Shown here piece by piece: positions 44,991 to 58,653 of a stretch of DNA of 64,000 bases. Origin of the DNA: Protopterus annectens. Lineage: Eukaryota; Chordata; Ceratodontiformes; Protopteridae. The DNA is taken from positions 923,757,436-923,821,435 of the forward strand of contig NC_056743.1 of the NCBI RefSeq assembly GCF_019279795.1, written 5' to 3'. Every line of letters starts with the position of its first letter. The stretch's first letter is position 1. Under the pieces are notes generated by a model. It ran no database searches. It was not told the DNA's origin and saw only the letters and a program-made list of their open reading frames with translations. Position numbers and translations under genes: made by a program.

Positions 44991-46150
44991 GTTAAAGTAT
45001 TACAAAATAAGGGGAAGAAGATCAAATGCAGAATGCTAAACAGAAAATAAGGGATTACCTGGCTAATATGCATGAGTTTAAAAAGATTGCTGTTAAGAAA
45101 CTATTTTTTTCATAAAAGAAAGTAGAAAGGGTACTGCCAAACTTAGGTAACCTGCAACAATAAAAATAACCAGAGATTCTGTAGACGTAGTAAAGATATT
45201 TTGGAAATATGACAATTTATATAAAGAAGAGAAATGTATAAATAAAAAAGGGCACAGATGGAAATATTTTGCAAAACTTAATTATGCCAAGGTTAGAAGT
45301 TGATGAGGCTCAAGAACTAGCAGTTAAGATAGGTGAAAATTAGATAAAATAGTGATGTATAAATGATAAAGATCAGAGAGATTTTGTTTAATAGCATTTT
45401 AAAAGGAAGGGAAGCACTAACATTTTGGAAAAAAGTTGTGGTGTCTGTATTACCTAAAGATTGTAAAGACCCATCAGACCCAGCTTCATATAAACCCATT
45501 TCAGTTTTAAATCACAATTATAAATATGTTGGCAAAATTTGCAGACATGTATTAATGTGGTTTTGTGGAGAGGAGACACACATTTGACAACATTAATAGA
45601 ACAATAATCTAAACCAACTGTACTACAGGTAGCGAATATAGTAACAGAGATAACAGAGATAAAACAACTAGTCTGGAATTGGGATCATTAAAAAAGGGTA
45701 GGATCAAATGATATAGGAAAAATGGGAACTGTGGGAATAATACATACAGGGGAGGAATGAGGTTTAAAAGAAGCTAGAACTTGAATGAGCGATGTAATGT
45801 TTAACTGACAATGATTGGGTAGATTATAAATTATGTATAATGTTTGCAATTAAGATTATGTTAATATGGTTTGTGATGTAAAATGCTTGCAGCTGGGATT
45901 ATGTCAATATGATTCGTTTTCATTTATATAAATATATGACTGCCTATGTCATAAGTGATAACTTAGTAAAGATATTTCTTGTTTAAAAAACATTAACAGA
46001 ACAGTGATTATCCAGACAGAAGCAGAATATAAGAAAATGACACTGTTGTTAGTGAGTCTTGAGGCAGAGAATGCATTTAATAGATTAAGATGGGATTTTA
46101 TGAGTAGGACTATGATGTCCGGATAATATCCCACTGGACTGCCAACAATA
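44991..46150 (+). mobile_element. L1/Tx1-like LINE, left part (linker and RT start)
   Basis: The plus-strand frame 45363-45587 includes 'WKKVVVSVLPKDCKDPSDPASYKPISVLNHNYKYVGKI', an L1-type RT fingers region. 'LVSLEAENAFNRLRWDF' at about 46040-46100 is motif A (LDAEKAFD with E for D). It is interrupted at 45609-45988 and at 46154. Confidence 0.7.
45609..45988 (+). mobile_element. 5'-truncated L1-like 3' end inserted in an L1-like LINE
   Basis: The segment ends the LINE motif 'atgggaactgtgggaataat' (compare 'atggaaactgtgggaataat' at about 49253) and its 3' UTR. It is flanked by about 20-bp imperfect duplications: 'aacattaatagaacaataat' at 45589-45608 and 'aacattaacagaacagtgat' at 45989-46008. 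A classic 5'-truncated target-primed insertion into a relative. Confidence 0.7.
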
Positions 46151-46153
46151 ATA

Positions 46154-47345
46154 TGATGTCCCTTACTATCCTGGGTCAGTAACTAAGGAGATTTAATCCT
46201 CACTACGGACTCCAATAGGAGACCATCACTTAAACAGGAGTAATATTTCACAAATTTCCCTAACAGCACAACAGGAACATGCTCTATAACTTGGGACTGG
46301 ACTGTATACTTCTGTCCACCCCTAATATGACTCCTTGTTACACACTTCAGAATAGTGTATCCCAGTTTAAGACCTCTGATACACTCGTACATAAATAAAT
46401 TAGATCTCACACATCCAAACACTTCTGGGAAAGCTTGACACAGATCTCCAGCTGTGCCCCTTTCCCCAAATAATACAGCAACACACTGCCACCAATCAGA
46501 CAGCCTTCATGCCCTTTTAAAGGGGTGTCCGATTATGAAAATTGGATATTAAAACAAATTATAGCAAATGACCTAAAGTGGCCAGGCTTTTGGAGTGGCC
46601 CAGAAAATTATCAAAGCAGATATAAGCACTCTCAAATCACTAAAGAAAACACTGATTGACCAGCTACAATGTAAGTTAATAAAGATATTTAATAATGACC
46701 AAACTTATTAAAAACACAAAACAGTAATTTCCAATAAACAAACATAATTCAATCACTAGGAAAATTAAATCAGTACTGAAGGACAGAAATTCAACATTAG
46801 AAAAAAACTCTGATTAGTTACAATTTTCCTATCAGACTAAAGAACACTGTCCCTTATCTAAACTAAATTATTACAACAGAGCAAAGGCAGGCTTACAGTT
46901 CCTGGTGAGTCCTTTTGGGAATCCACTGCACAGTACAAATTGCAACTGGCTACTGTAACTGGCGGTTTACTGACAACTGACTTCAACTGTCTTCAGCAGG
47001 CTGTTTATTTATAGACTAGCTTGACTGTCACAACTGTTCCAGTTCTAATTTTCAATTCCTATTTTTAAAATCAACCTACAGCTGTTTATTAAAGTTCTTC
47101 TGTCTTTCAGCTGACAGTAATACATAGTGACTTTCAGCATTCTGATCACATCATCTGCACATTAGTTGAGTCTGAGACAATCTGCATTTAGAATCTTCTT
47201 CACAAATATGTACAGTTAGAAATCTATAGCAACACTGTTCAAGTCTTTGAAATATTCTGTAAGAACATATTATAAATCAATATGTAACAACTTATTTACA
47301 TTATCATAGCTAGTCATACTGGCATATAATATACAGGTTAATCTG
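46154..47345 (-). mobile_element. LTR of family X, diverged copy
   Basis: Starts TGATGTCCC, the counterpart of TGTGACATTCCC. It shares 'taatcctcac', 'ctgggaaagcttgacacagat', 'ggccaggcttttggagtggcc' and 'accagctacaatg' with the LTR at 40182. The long (AC)n tract is absent (46405-46430 has only a short AC-rich piece). The right end and target duplication are not resolved. It lies between two L1-like segments. Confidence 0.65.
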
Positions 47346-47369
47346 AAATTATGTACAAAACATCAGACA

Positions 47370-49408
47370 GACATGTTAGCACAGACGGCAGTGTCTAATT
47401 TCTTAACAAGGACAATGGAAGCTTTTGCATTCCCTGATAAAATAATAAGGTTAATCAGGAGGATATCTGAAAGACTGGAGACAAGAATGAAAGTGAGGGG
47501 GTTCTTCTCTAATAAGTTTCCCCTTTGTTATTTGATTCATATTTGGAGCCATTGCCAAAGAAAATAAGGGATGGTATGGTAATCCAGAAATGTTGGCTTT
47601 ATTTGCAAATTAAATTATTTTGTGCCTGTTAGATCAAAAAAAGGACACCTCAGTGTTGTAGAACATTTTGAGACAATTTCATGGCTTTTTAGGATATAAA
47701 ATTAATGATGATAAAACAAAGACTATAGCCATAAATTACATACCCACACATGAAATGGTTCAGCAATACCCATATTTATGAGGACATGATAATATGATGT
47801 ATTTACAAGTATGGATTAAATGGGCTTCTGTTATGGCAGCTATGTGGAAAGAGACTAAACAAAAGATAATACAAAAACTGAGATACTTGAAGCTCTTGCT
47901 TATGGATCTGGATAGTACCATATAAGCAGTGAAAATATTTGTAGTCCCTTTCGTTTTATATATGGGTCATACATATTTTTATCAATAAGAAGAGAAGTTG
48001 TGGAGAGTAATTAATAATGAGGTAAAGGAATTTATCCGGGAGGTGAAGAGGGCAACAATTAAGTGGGATAAGTTGATCCTTCCAGTAGAATAATGTGGTT
48101 TATGATTACCTGATTTGAAGGGACATTTTATAGCTACAAAGTTAAGGCTCATACACATAATACAGGCAGAAGCTTATATTTCATAATGGAAAGGGATAAT
48201 GATGAAGCAAGGGGGAGTTCAAGGAGAATAACAACAACCATATGGAATATTATATTCATAAAGTATCAGAAAATATTTTAAGACCTAAACAAGCACAAGA
48301 ATGGAGAAAGGAGATTTTGCCAATATGGATGACTGCAAGTAGGGCACAGAAAACAAGCATTTACTGGAGAAAACTGGCAAAGAAACCAATATATTGGGAG
48401 CAAATAACTAAAGAGGGAAATGTAATAGTAGGAGGAGGTCAAAAAGAAGTGTAGACTGAGGGCTGGAGACTGCTTTCCTCACCAGGGATTGATATCAGAG
48501 TACAGGCAAAGGGAAAGTAATAAGGTAATCATAAGTGAAAGACCTGCTCTGGTAGAGTTTTTAGTTGAATCTAGATCAGAAGCTACTGCTAAAACAGATA
48601 ATTAGTAGGGCATATACAATAGTGCATGATAACTATAAGAATCAATGAAAAGAGGTTAGAAAAGATTGGGAAGAAAGACTGAAAAAGCAACTTACAAGAG
48701 AACAATGCAACCACATATGCATGGCTTCTAAGTATGCAACAAAGTCCAGAAAGTTTAGGATCTTTGCTTTGCAGTGTTTGCATAAGCATTTTTAGACCTC
48801 AAGCAGACTTTAAAATATTTTTCCTCAGGTAAATGGCAAATGTTGGAGATGTGATGGGGAAGAAAAAGGAAACTGGGAATATATGTTTTGGGAGTGGCAT
48901 ATTTTAAAAATTTCCTACATAGTACTCTGTTGGAAACATTGGGTGAGCAAATGGTTGCAATTAAGGAAATGATTCTTTTGAACTGGGACACAGGATCTGA
49001 ATACCTTAGATATAGTATGACCTAGTTACCCTGATCCCATGCAGAATAATGGGGAAAAAGGGGTTGATGATTATGATTTTGATGATTAAGGCCTATTGAA
49101 GTTTAATTCTTTTGGCAGCCAAAAAAGAAATTACTAGAAAATGGAAATGAAAGTCTAACCCAATTGTATTTGAATTACTGAATATTATAAAAGACACAGA
49201 ATTGGAAGAGAGATGTTTAGAAAAGGGAAGGAGCAAATTACATAGAAATAAATGGAAACTGTGGGAATAATACATGCATAATAATGTTCAGGAAGAGGAG
49301 TAATTTTTTAATGGAAAGCAGGAATTCAGCAATTTGTGTAATATTGTGCTGATGATTGTCACAGGAAAGAAAATATATGTGATGTATAAATAAACATAAA
49401 TGAAAAAT
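47370..49408 (+). mobile_element. L1/Tx1-like LINE, right part (RT to 3' end)
   Basis: 'FLTRTMEAFAFPDKIIRLIRR' (47400-47460) follows motif A in L1-type RTs; 'KINDDKTKTIA' near 47720 follows motif C; 'AAKKEITRKWKSNP' near 49110 and 'NKWKLWE' near 49245 are C-terminal motifs. Frame 48242-48454 is a middle piece. Stops are common. The overlap with the left part near the LTR junction leaves open whether these are one copy or two. Confidence 0.7.
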
Positions 49409-49413
49409 GTTAC

Positions 49414-50842
<1,429 letters not shown>

Positions 50843-51213
50843 GTTACTATGGTTTGTTTTTTTTCTGTTGATGCATGTTTGTCCATAATTTAAAAAGAGT
50901 TATGTACTTACCATAGCTTGGAATCTGTGCTATCCAGTGGTTGAATAAACTTCTCATTTCTGGGTGACATTTTCGCTGGTGTCTTTTGGTGTCCACTGCA
51001 CTGTTTTTGAAGTTTGGAGTCTCGGCTCTCTTTCTGGGCACTTACTTCATTTTCGATTGATATTTTAGATGAGACCACAAGAGGGAGAACCACATCTGAT
51101 GAAGCCAGAAGGAGGCAATGAGGATGAGGTGAGTCCTCAGGTGATGGGATTTCTGTAGAACTTTGGGAATGAGCGGTGTTGGGGAATAGGCATAAAGGAG
51201 ACCCAGCAGCCAA

Positions 51214-51798
51214 TCATGAACTGCAGCATCTCTGGGTGACTCCTCCTGTGGGAGGAATCAAGGCAAAGTATCTGCTGCATTTGTGGTTGACTGGAGATGC
51301 AAACAGGTCACAGCACTGAAATCCCCATAGACTGAAGATCAGACTTGCCACTGACTGTTTCAGGGACCACTCGTGGGGACTCAGGATAGACCTGCTGAGT
51401 TGGTCTGCTAGCATGTTGGAATTGCCAGGGATATGTGTTGCAAGAAGAAAGTGGCCGGAGGCCATCGCCCATTCCCAAACTCTCATGGCCTCTCTGCCCA
51501 GAGGGCAAGATTGTGCCCCCCCTGCTTGTTGATATATCAGTCTACTGCCATGTTCTTCATCTGAATCACCACTGTCTGCAGTGGGAGGAGGTCCTGGAAG
51601 GTTTGCAATGTTAATAGTACTGCTCTTATCTAAAGGACATTGATGTGCAATTTGGTCAACAAGGGGGACCACCCGCCTTGGACTGTCCTTCCCTGGAAAT
51701 GCCCCCCACCCCAACAGGGAGGCATCTGTGGTTTTGGGTTGCGGAAGGTAAAATGGTCTACCTAGCAGGAGATCCTCAGTCTGGACCCACCAGCTCAA
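51214..51798 (-). pseudogene. DIRS 3 RNase H and connection region
   Basis: 194 residues. 'LLLGRPFYLPQPKTTDASLLGWGA' carries the first Asp. The middle is degraded. 'HIPGNSNMLADQLSRSILSPHEWSL' and 'CDLFASPVNHKCSRYFAL' are the conserved tail of DIRS RNase H and the following connection. Confidence 0.85.
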
Positions 51799-52282
51799 GT
51801 GCTGCTTGCAGACCCAGGAAATTTAGATCAGTGTGGATATGGGTGAAGATGACCTGACCACTGTACTGCCAGGGTCCATTTGAGCACTTGCATGTGATAC
51901 CTGGTGAGGAAGCCAACTGAATAATCACTGCCATCAACCTAAGGACTTGAAAAATGAGATGGGAAGGGGCACTGTCCAGATCCAGAAGGAGGAGAACCTG
52001 CTCCCAGATCGTGATTACTCTGTGCAGGAAAATAGCTGCAGTCTCCGACACCATGTCCAAAAGAGCTGCTATGAACTCCAGCCTCTGGCAAGGAAGAAGG
52101 TGAGACTTTGGAAGATGGATGGTAATGCTCAGATCTTGAAAAAGGCTGAGAGTGAAGTCCGTGGCTAGTGACAAAAGATGCCTTGTGGAAGCCTTGAGGA
52201 GCCAATCTTCCAGGTATGGGAAGACCTGAAATCCTCGGAACTGGAGATGAGCTGCAACCACTACCATACATTTGGTGAACAC
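51776..52282 (-). pseudogene. DIRS 3 reverse transcriptase, C-terminal half
   Basis: 168 residues. 'RGFQVFPYLEDWLLKA' is motif C with YLED instead of YLDD. 'LPKSHLLPCQRLEFIAALLD' follows. Motif A ('CLIDLRDMYYH') and fingers ('LVPKRTRDLHPILDLSKLN') are readable upstream at about 52410-52560 in other frames. Confidence 0.85.
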
Positions 52283-53068
52283 CCAGGGGGCTCAGGTGAG
52301 ACCAAAGGGCAGGGCTCTGAACTGATAATGATTGCCCCCCCCAGCCTTAAGTGCAGAAATCTCCTGGAGCGCCTGTCTATTTTTATGTGATAGTACATAT
52401 CCCTGAGATCTATCAAGCACATCTAGTCATCCTTGCACAGAAGTGGAAGAATGAACTGAACAGTGACCATTCGAAACTTCAACTTCTTGACTGATAAATT
52501 CAGTTTGCTGAGGTCCAAAATGGGATGGAGGTCTCTTGTTCTTTTTGGCACCAAAAAGAACTGAGAGTAAGTATCGGACCGGATCCTTGTTGTCCTGTTG
52601 GGAGCTTCTGAATGGCCTTTTTTGAAGGAGGTCTTGAATCTCTAAGAGAGCTAACTCCTTTTGGCAGGGTGGGACATCCAGGAGTGACTTTTGGAGTGGA
52701 GGGGGGAAATTGAAGGGTATAAATTATCCCCTGGACACAACGTTCCCACTGGTCTGAGGTAATGGCAGCCCAGGCCAGGTGGTGCAGGGAGATATGACCA
52801 CTGACTGCCTCCAGGGCAGGGCAGTCAGGCAGCTCTTCAGGAGCACTGTGGGGGCTTCTCCAAAAATGGTTCTCTGAAGCCCTCTACCCCTGGGGCAGCA
52901 TCTGCTATTGAATCCCTTTGCTCGGCCAAAAGAACAGGATTCCTGCCGAGCGACTTGGGGGGAAGACTGTTTTCTGCAAAACCACAGTTTCTTACTACCC
53001 CTCTGAGTCTTAGAGAAGGACCATTGGGGAGTAGAAAACTTGATACCGACTGCTGACAAGGTCTTACT

Positions 53069-53807
53069 CTACTGCTCACTGCGAGTCAACGTGCCCTTGA
53101 CCAAGGAACCAAAGAGTGTAGATCCATCGAATAGGGTATTAGTAAAGGACTCCTTAAAGTTGTCTGCAAACCTGCAAAGGTGAAGCCAGGCATGATGTGT
53201 AATAGCAATGCCTGTACCCGCTGCTTGTGAGGTGGCCTCGACAGAGTTCGAGATCAACCTCATCAAGGCATTAGCTAGGGAAATGAGTGTGGATATCGTC
53301 ACAAAACCAACTTGAGGCTCTCTGAAGGCAACAATTCCAAAAGAGAAGGGGAAAGTTCTGAAACCCAATCCATTTGCAGCCATGTAAAGTGTGCCATATA
53401 ATTCGTAGTCCTCAGTCCAAGGGTAGCTGAGGCATACACGTGCTTCGCGAACTGGTCAAATGCCCTAGACTCCCTGTTGGGGGGGGGTGAACCATAGAGC
53501 TCTGCTCCGTGAGCTCTTTCTTTTTTGGCTCCAACAACCACAATAGCATCTACCAAAGCACCATTATTCCAGAACGGCTTGTCCTTGGGGGGGGGGCTAA
53601 GGAACTTATCTGCCCTCTTAGGGACTGGTTCAACTGTGTCTGGCTCTTTCCAATGAACTCGGCTAACTCATCCACAGGGAGAGACACCCAGGAAGTAGAT
53701 GGGCCCGCCCTGAATACCTTTAGGAACATGGACTCCTTGGAGGACAGGGTGGGGGAAGACCAACTGCTTTGTTCTTTCAGTATCTCCATAATGTCACCAA
53801 AGGACAC
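53069..53807 (-). pseudogene. DIRS 3 Gag, C-terminal core
   Basis: Three overlapping pieces (53550-53807, 53299-53556, 53069-53383). 'AFDQFAKHVYASATLGLRTTNYMAHFTWLQ' and 'ITHHAWLHLCRFADNFKESFTNTLFDGSTLFG' match the vertebrate DIRS Gag pattern (RRHAWLR...FDGxxLFG). DIRS 4 has the same FDGSSLFG block at 63804-63992. Indels break the frame. Confidence 0.75.
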
Positions 53808-54388
53808 CTCCTCAGATGGTTGCCTGGGGGACCTGTCCCCTTCCTCAAAGTCTGTGGCTTCCTTTAGAGACTCTCAAGGGGAGTCTAGTTGCCTCCTCTT
53901 ACACGTCCTCTTCTGAGAGGGCTCCTCCACCATGGGCTCAGGGGAGGACTTGGAGGAGGACGGACCCCTATAGGGAGTATGTCCTTCTGAAGGTGATCCC
54001 AGGGGGGCTGACCCCGGACCGATGATGCAGGCTCACCACCCAAGACGGAACCAGGTCAGGTAGGGTCCAGACCTAAGAAAGAGGCTGCCAACCAACTAGA
54101 AACAATCCTTTCTATCTCCTGGAAGGCAGACAGACTGGACAAAGCTCCGACTTCCTCCCCACTGGCCAAAACCAACTGGGCTGGGAGGGGCACCCCAGCA
54201 CATTGCAGATGTCTCCAGACGATATCAGCCCAAGGTATCCAATGCAGAGGTCCCCAAGGGAAGGAAATCTCAGGCACAAGGCAAGTCCAACACAGAGGAC
54301 AAGTGGGTTGAGCCTGCCAAGGACCCAGGAGGCATGAGGTGGCGGCACCACCCGATGCCAATGGCCTCTCCTTAGAAATACTCTGACC

Positions 54389-55003
54389 TCAGGGAGCATA
54401 ACTCTCAGGAGTCGGGCAGGAGGACAAGAGATCAGATGTGAGTGAAACACCCCTTGGCAAGTGACTAGGAGACAGAGGTAGACCCAGTTCCATTTGGGTT
54501 TTGAGAAAGCTCCTCATCATCTGGTCCACATCCAATGGGAGCAAACTTCTGGTGGATTGAGAGGAAACTGAAGAGTGGCCAGAGTGCCTGCGATCCCTGG
54601 AAGAGGACCTGCTAGACCTCATTGGATCTGAGAGCTTGGAGGTAGCTGGGGAGTCAATAATAGTAATAGGACTTGAAGGCCCAAATGGATCCGAGTGGAC
54701 TTGCTTTCCTGCTGTCGGATCTGATAAGATTGTCGGAGCTGAGGGGGATCTCGAACCTGTCACATCCGAAGACCTCCGAACATCAGAGGAGTCAGATCCA
54801 GCAGGTGCAGCCAAGGTTTTCTGTGCTGATAACCCTGATTTCGGTGCCTCCAAGGCTGGACTCGGACCCAGAGCACATGGATCTGAGAGCCTGGGGCATT
54901 TTGCAGGGGACTCCCAAGAAGAAGAGGGATTCCTCTTGGGATCCGAAGTGACCTTGGAAGGGGAGTCTGAAACCAGAGGACCTCCTTTGACCAGACCTTT
55001 CAA
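54389..55003 (-). pseudogene. DIRS 3 Gag, serine-rich N-terminal region
   Basis: 204 residues, rich in Ser, Pro and Asp-Pro, with an RSSSRDRRHSGHSS patch and 'LDVDQMMRSFLKTQMELGL' near the C-terminus. Low complexity is usual for this part of DIRS Gag. The conserved '[15 protein letters not shown]' start lies upstream at about 55120-55190. Confidence 0.65.
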
Positions 55004-55208
55004 TAGAAGTTTGTTCCTATGGTCTAGGAGAGCCCCGGGATTGAATCCTGCACAGATGTCAAATTCAATCTCTAAATGGGGCTCTCCTTGATACTAGGTA
55101 CACTCTGCATGTGTGTTGGCAGCGGCAAGTTTCCGACTGCATACGGAGCAGAGTCTGAACCCAGAAGGTTTCTCGGCCATCCCGAAAAACAAAAACCCCA
55201 CCACAAAA

Positions 55209-55333
55209 GACACACACACACAGAGAGACACACGCACACACACACGCACACACACACGCACACACGCACACACACGCACACACGCACACACACGCACACA
55301 CGCACACGCACACACACGCACACACACGCACAC

Positions 55334-55396
<63 letters not shown>
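55209..55396. repeat. (CA)n microsatellite with CG interruptions
   Basis: About 94 dinucleotides. The left two-thirds have regular CACG steps and the right third is pure CA. It lies in the 5' part of DIRS 3, just upstream of the gag start. Confidence 0.95.
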
Positions 55397-55398
<2 letters not shown>

Positions 55399-55775
55399 TT
55401 CTCGCACCAAAAAGAGGATAAGAAGCAAGAAAGGGAAAAAGGGTGGGAAAAATCCCAATGCCAGTGACAAACTAACGGGGGGGGGGGCAACTAACTAACC
55501 TAACTACTAGCACTAAAACTTTAAAATAAAGAGAAAGGGAGAAAAATGGTATATGAACAACTGGAAAAGACACTTATCTACACCAAAACGAGCTTGAGCT
55601 CCTAGGAACATGTCTGTTCACAATCGCGGCAAACGAGATCTGAGGATTATGGGTAATAGGAAATAAAGGGAGGGGTGGAGCTTGAGCTCAGGAGCTGTCG
55701 CTCACTTTGCCAGCTCGAATACAACGTCAGATATATGACCCATCCATGATCAATAATGACATTGATAGCATAAGA

Positions 55776-56440
55776 TCAAAGATGTTTAAAGAAAGAGAGA
55801 ATTATTGCAGGAGTTGATGGGTAATGTGGTATATAACCCTTGTGGCAAATAACAGCTGTGCAGAAATATTTGCCCTGAAATTATTCTGAAAAATTGAGGG
55901 TCTCACTTGAGATCACTCTGCCTGTCACTTTTGATTCTTTCAGTTCTGTCATGTATTATACCCTATTTTATACTCCTTCTCTTCTGTCATGCATTGTACA
56001 CTAATTCATGCTCCTCCTCCTCTCCTACCTACCTATTATCAATTTTTGCCTATAAGCACAAACTGTTACAAACTCCCTAACTCCCTGAATGTGGCAGTTT
56101 AATCATTGCTTCTTTGCATGCTTCATAAAGTAGGCCTGTATTTAGTATAGTCAGTTTATATATGTCTATCCAGCAAACTTACATTGCTTGCTTATATGGC
56201 TGCATATGTGAATATTCTCGTTTAAGGATAACTTTTCCCAAACAGTGCTTGAAAAATATAGGAGACTTAATTAAGGTGCTTTTCTGTATTCATTCTACTT
56301 TACTGCTAACTGAAGAAAACTGTTTCTGTTTTCTATGTAGTGTTCCTTGTTTACTGATATCTCGTACTTTTACTGGTGAAGTTTAGCCTAATTGTTACCT
56401 TCCCATCCTTAATCAAAGTCACTTTTACTGCTGCCCAATT
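55776..56440. other. No recognised feature
   Basis: AT-rich sequence between DIRS 3 and CR1 copy 3. No ORF or repeat recognised. Confidence 0.4.
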
Positions 56441-56531
56441 CATAGGTTCATAGGTTGGTACTAGGCTATCGGCCCTAGGGCCTATGCAAGCCTAGCCATA
56501 ACAATTCCCTGGATATTTCTTCCCACAATAT

Positions 56532-57221
56532 TTACTTCCCTGGGCCCCTGTATAGCAGGGCAAATGACATGATCCCCGGGGTGAATTTCCTATCTCCCAT
56601 CCAATCATCAAGGTTCCCTTTGAAGAGGGCCAATGAGGCGCTCTGTTTGACATGTATGGGCAGTCTATTCTGGAGTATGGGGAGTCTCTGGGTCAGGAAC
56701 TTATCCCTCCAGCATGTTTTGTTCATTGTGATGACAAGGTTTGGATCCCTGGAGTGTGTGGCTCTGAGGGATTGGGATTTCTTTAAGTGGAGCATGTCCA
56801 ACAGCTCAGGGTTTGACATGGCCTTGTATGTTAAGCAGAGATCACCTCTGAGTAGACGATATGCCACAGAGTATAGCTGGAGTTTTTTTAGACGGTCAGC
56901 ATATGGCATCTGCTTTAGGCCTTTGATTCTTTTAGTGAGGTATTTCTGTGGCCTTTCCAGCTGTTGCAGATGTCTTGTGAGGTACATACCAAATGGGGCA
57001 TTATACTCTATAATGGGTCTAATAAGGGATGAGTACAGTGGGACAATGACCTCCTTTTTTCTGGATGAAAAGCCCTTAGTGATGAGGTGTGCCCCATAGA
57101 AGGATTTCCTGACTGTTTTGGCGATGTGATTATCGAAAGTGAGATCACTGTCCACCTGTGTCCCTAAGTCTCTTATCACACTTTCTATGTTTAGCGTCCT
57201 GCCACCTATGTGGTAATTCAT
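56532..57221 (-). pseudogene. CR1 ORF2 C-terminal domain, copy 3
   Basis: 229 residues starting in 'NYHIGGRTLN' and ending with 'LFKGNLDDWMGDRKFTPGI'. The 'YLTRHLQQLERPQKYLTKR' and 'RLPIHVKQSASLALFKGN' blocks recur in all CR1 copies of the window. It is one frame away from the RT because of an indel near 57310. Confidence 0.85.
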
Positions 57222-57250
57222 GGGTACATGTTTTCTTCCAAAGGGGATAA

Positions 57251-57484
57251 CTATACATTTCTTGGCATTAAGCTTGAGCCCATGGCTCTGGCACCAGGCA
57301 TCTGTTTCTGTAGGTCTTTTTGTAGAATATCCACATCATTTGGGGATTCAGTAATGGCTCCCAGTTTGCAGTCATCTGCAAACTTTGTTAGCAAGAGTCC
57401 CTTAGTGTTGGCCTGTACTTCAGAGAAGTAGATGCTAAACAAGAGTGGTCCCAGGACTGAACCCTGAGGTACTCCACTTGTCAC
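57251..57484 (-). pseudogene. CR1 RT palm, motifs B and C, copy 3
   Basis: 77 residues: 'SGVPQGSVLGPLLFSIYFSEVQA' and 'LTKFADDCKLGA'. It is in the same frame as 57524-58630, separated only by an in-frame TAG at 57521-57523. The catalytic FADD is intact. The last residues are frameshifted. Confidence 0.88.
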
Positions 57485-57523
57485 TTGTATGGAGCTGGAT
57501 TTGGAGTCGGCTACTTTTACAGT

Positions 57524-58630
57524 CTAGGTTCTGTCAGTAAGCCAGTTGGCAACCCATCGAGTGATGTAGGGATTTATGCCCAGCTTAGTAAGTTTATCTA
57601 TGATTCCAGAGTGGGGGATGGTGTCGAAGGCCTTGGTGAGGTCCAGATAGGCTGTGTGGACCACCTTACCCTCGTTCACAGCTCTGGAGACTGATTCGAA
57701 GAAGTCAATCAGATTCAGGAGACAAGATCGGCCCTTCACAAACCCAAACTGGGTGGGGTCCAGTGTTTGAAGGTTGCCAATGTCTTTGTTTATAAGTTCC
57801 ATGATAATGCATTCCATGCCCTTGCAGATCAGGCTTGTCAGACTGATGGGACGGTAGTTCCCGGGATCCAAGGAGGATCCTCCCTTGTGGAGCGGGATAA
57901 CTGTAGCTGTGCACCACTCAATGGGCACAAAGCCTGAGGTGAGGCTTTGATTAAACATGACAGTTAGGTGAGGTGCCAGTTCATTTTGTAGTTCATGTAG
58001 TACACAGCCTGGGATGTCATCTGGTCCCATGGATGCTGTATTCTTAGCTTTGGAGAGTGCGGTTTCTACCTGTGTGGCCACGATTATTGGAATTTGGCAA
58101 TCTTTTGGTATTGAGATGAGCCCTTTAGGGGGTGAGAGGGAGGTGAGGTTGGCGCTAAATCGATCTGCCAGGATATTGGCAATATCCTTGGGATCAGTAT
58201 ATTTAATGACATTCTGTTGTAGCTCAGAGCAGATCTGAGCATTGCCATTTAGATTCTTGACATAACTATAGAATGCCTTGTGGTTGTCTTTGGAATCTTT
58301 GGCAATTTTATTTTCGTAACTAGCTTTTGAGGATTTTATGAGGGCTCTCAGCTTCTTACTGAGGCTGGTGAGGGAGTATTTTGCATCCTGGGATTTTCCT
58401 CTTTTCTCCAACAGTTTCTTCCTTCTGTTGTATAGTTTGTTTATAGCAGGGGACCACCAGATTGGCTTCCTTTTTTTGGAGAAGAGCATCTTGGTTCTAT
58501 TTGGGATGGCACGATTCATGCACGAGTGGATGTGCTCATACAGTGCCTTAGTGTAGGATTCTGCAATCGAACTTCCAGATCCCATCTGCGTGGGTGTTGT
58601 GAAGTTTGTCACTTCTGACTTCAGTACCAT
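57524..58630 (-). pseudogene. CR1 ORF2 linker and RT fingers/motif A, copy 3
   Basis: 368 residues: linker (KKRKPIWWSPAINK, SYVKNLNGNAQICSEL), 'TATVIPLHKGGSSLDPGNYRP', 'FGFVKGRSCLLNLIDF', 'TAYLDLTKAFDTIPHSG'. It ends at TAG in place of the codon after 'ANWLTDRT'. It would be one ORF with the next piece but for this stop. Confidence 0.9.
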
Positions 58631-58653
58631 GAAGTTGGCTTTGGAGAAGTTTT

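Larger units (their letters stand above)
50848..55775 (-). mobile_element. DIRS element 3 (gag, RT, RNase H; no recombinase)
   Basis: Minus strand: 5' end about 55600-55775 (matches the remnant at 12340-12515), gag start near 55190, Ser-rich Gag (54389-55003), Gag core (53069-53807), RT (about 51776-52720), RNase H (51214-51798). Left of 51060 there is no recognisable recombinase. The element ends near 50900 with 'agttatgtacttaccata', a motif shared with DIRS 4. Confidence 0.85.

Noticed and set aside
50890-50925. Splice-donor-like site (GTAAGT on the minus strand) as evidence for a host exon
   Set aside because: The same motif sits at the DIRS 4 end in both orientations, and the adjacent reading frame is DIRS coding sequence.
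54636-55091. 151-residue plus-strand open frame
   Set aside because: Antisense of the Ser-rich DIRS Gag, whose codon bias leaves the opposite strand open.
56569-57099. 176-residue plus-strand open frame
   Set aside because: It is the exact antisense of the CR1 C-terminal coding sequence and resembles no protein.
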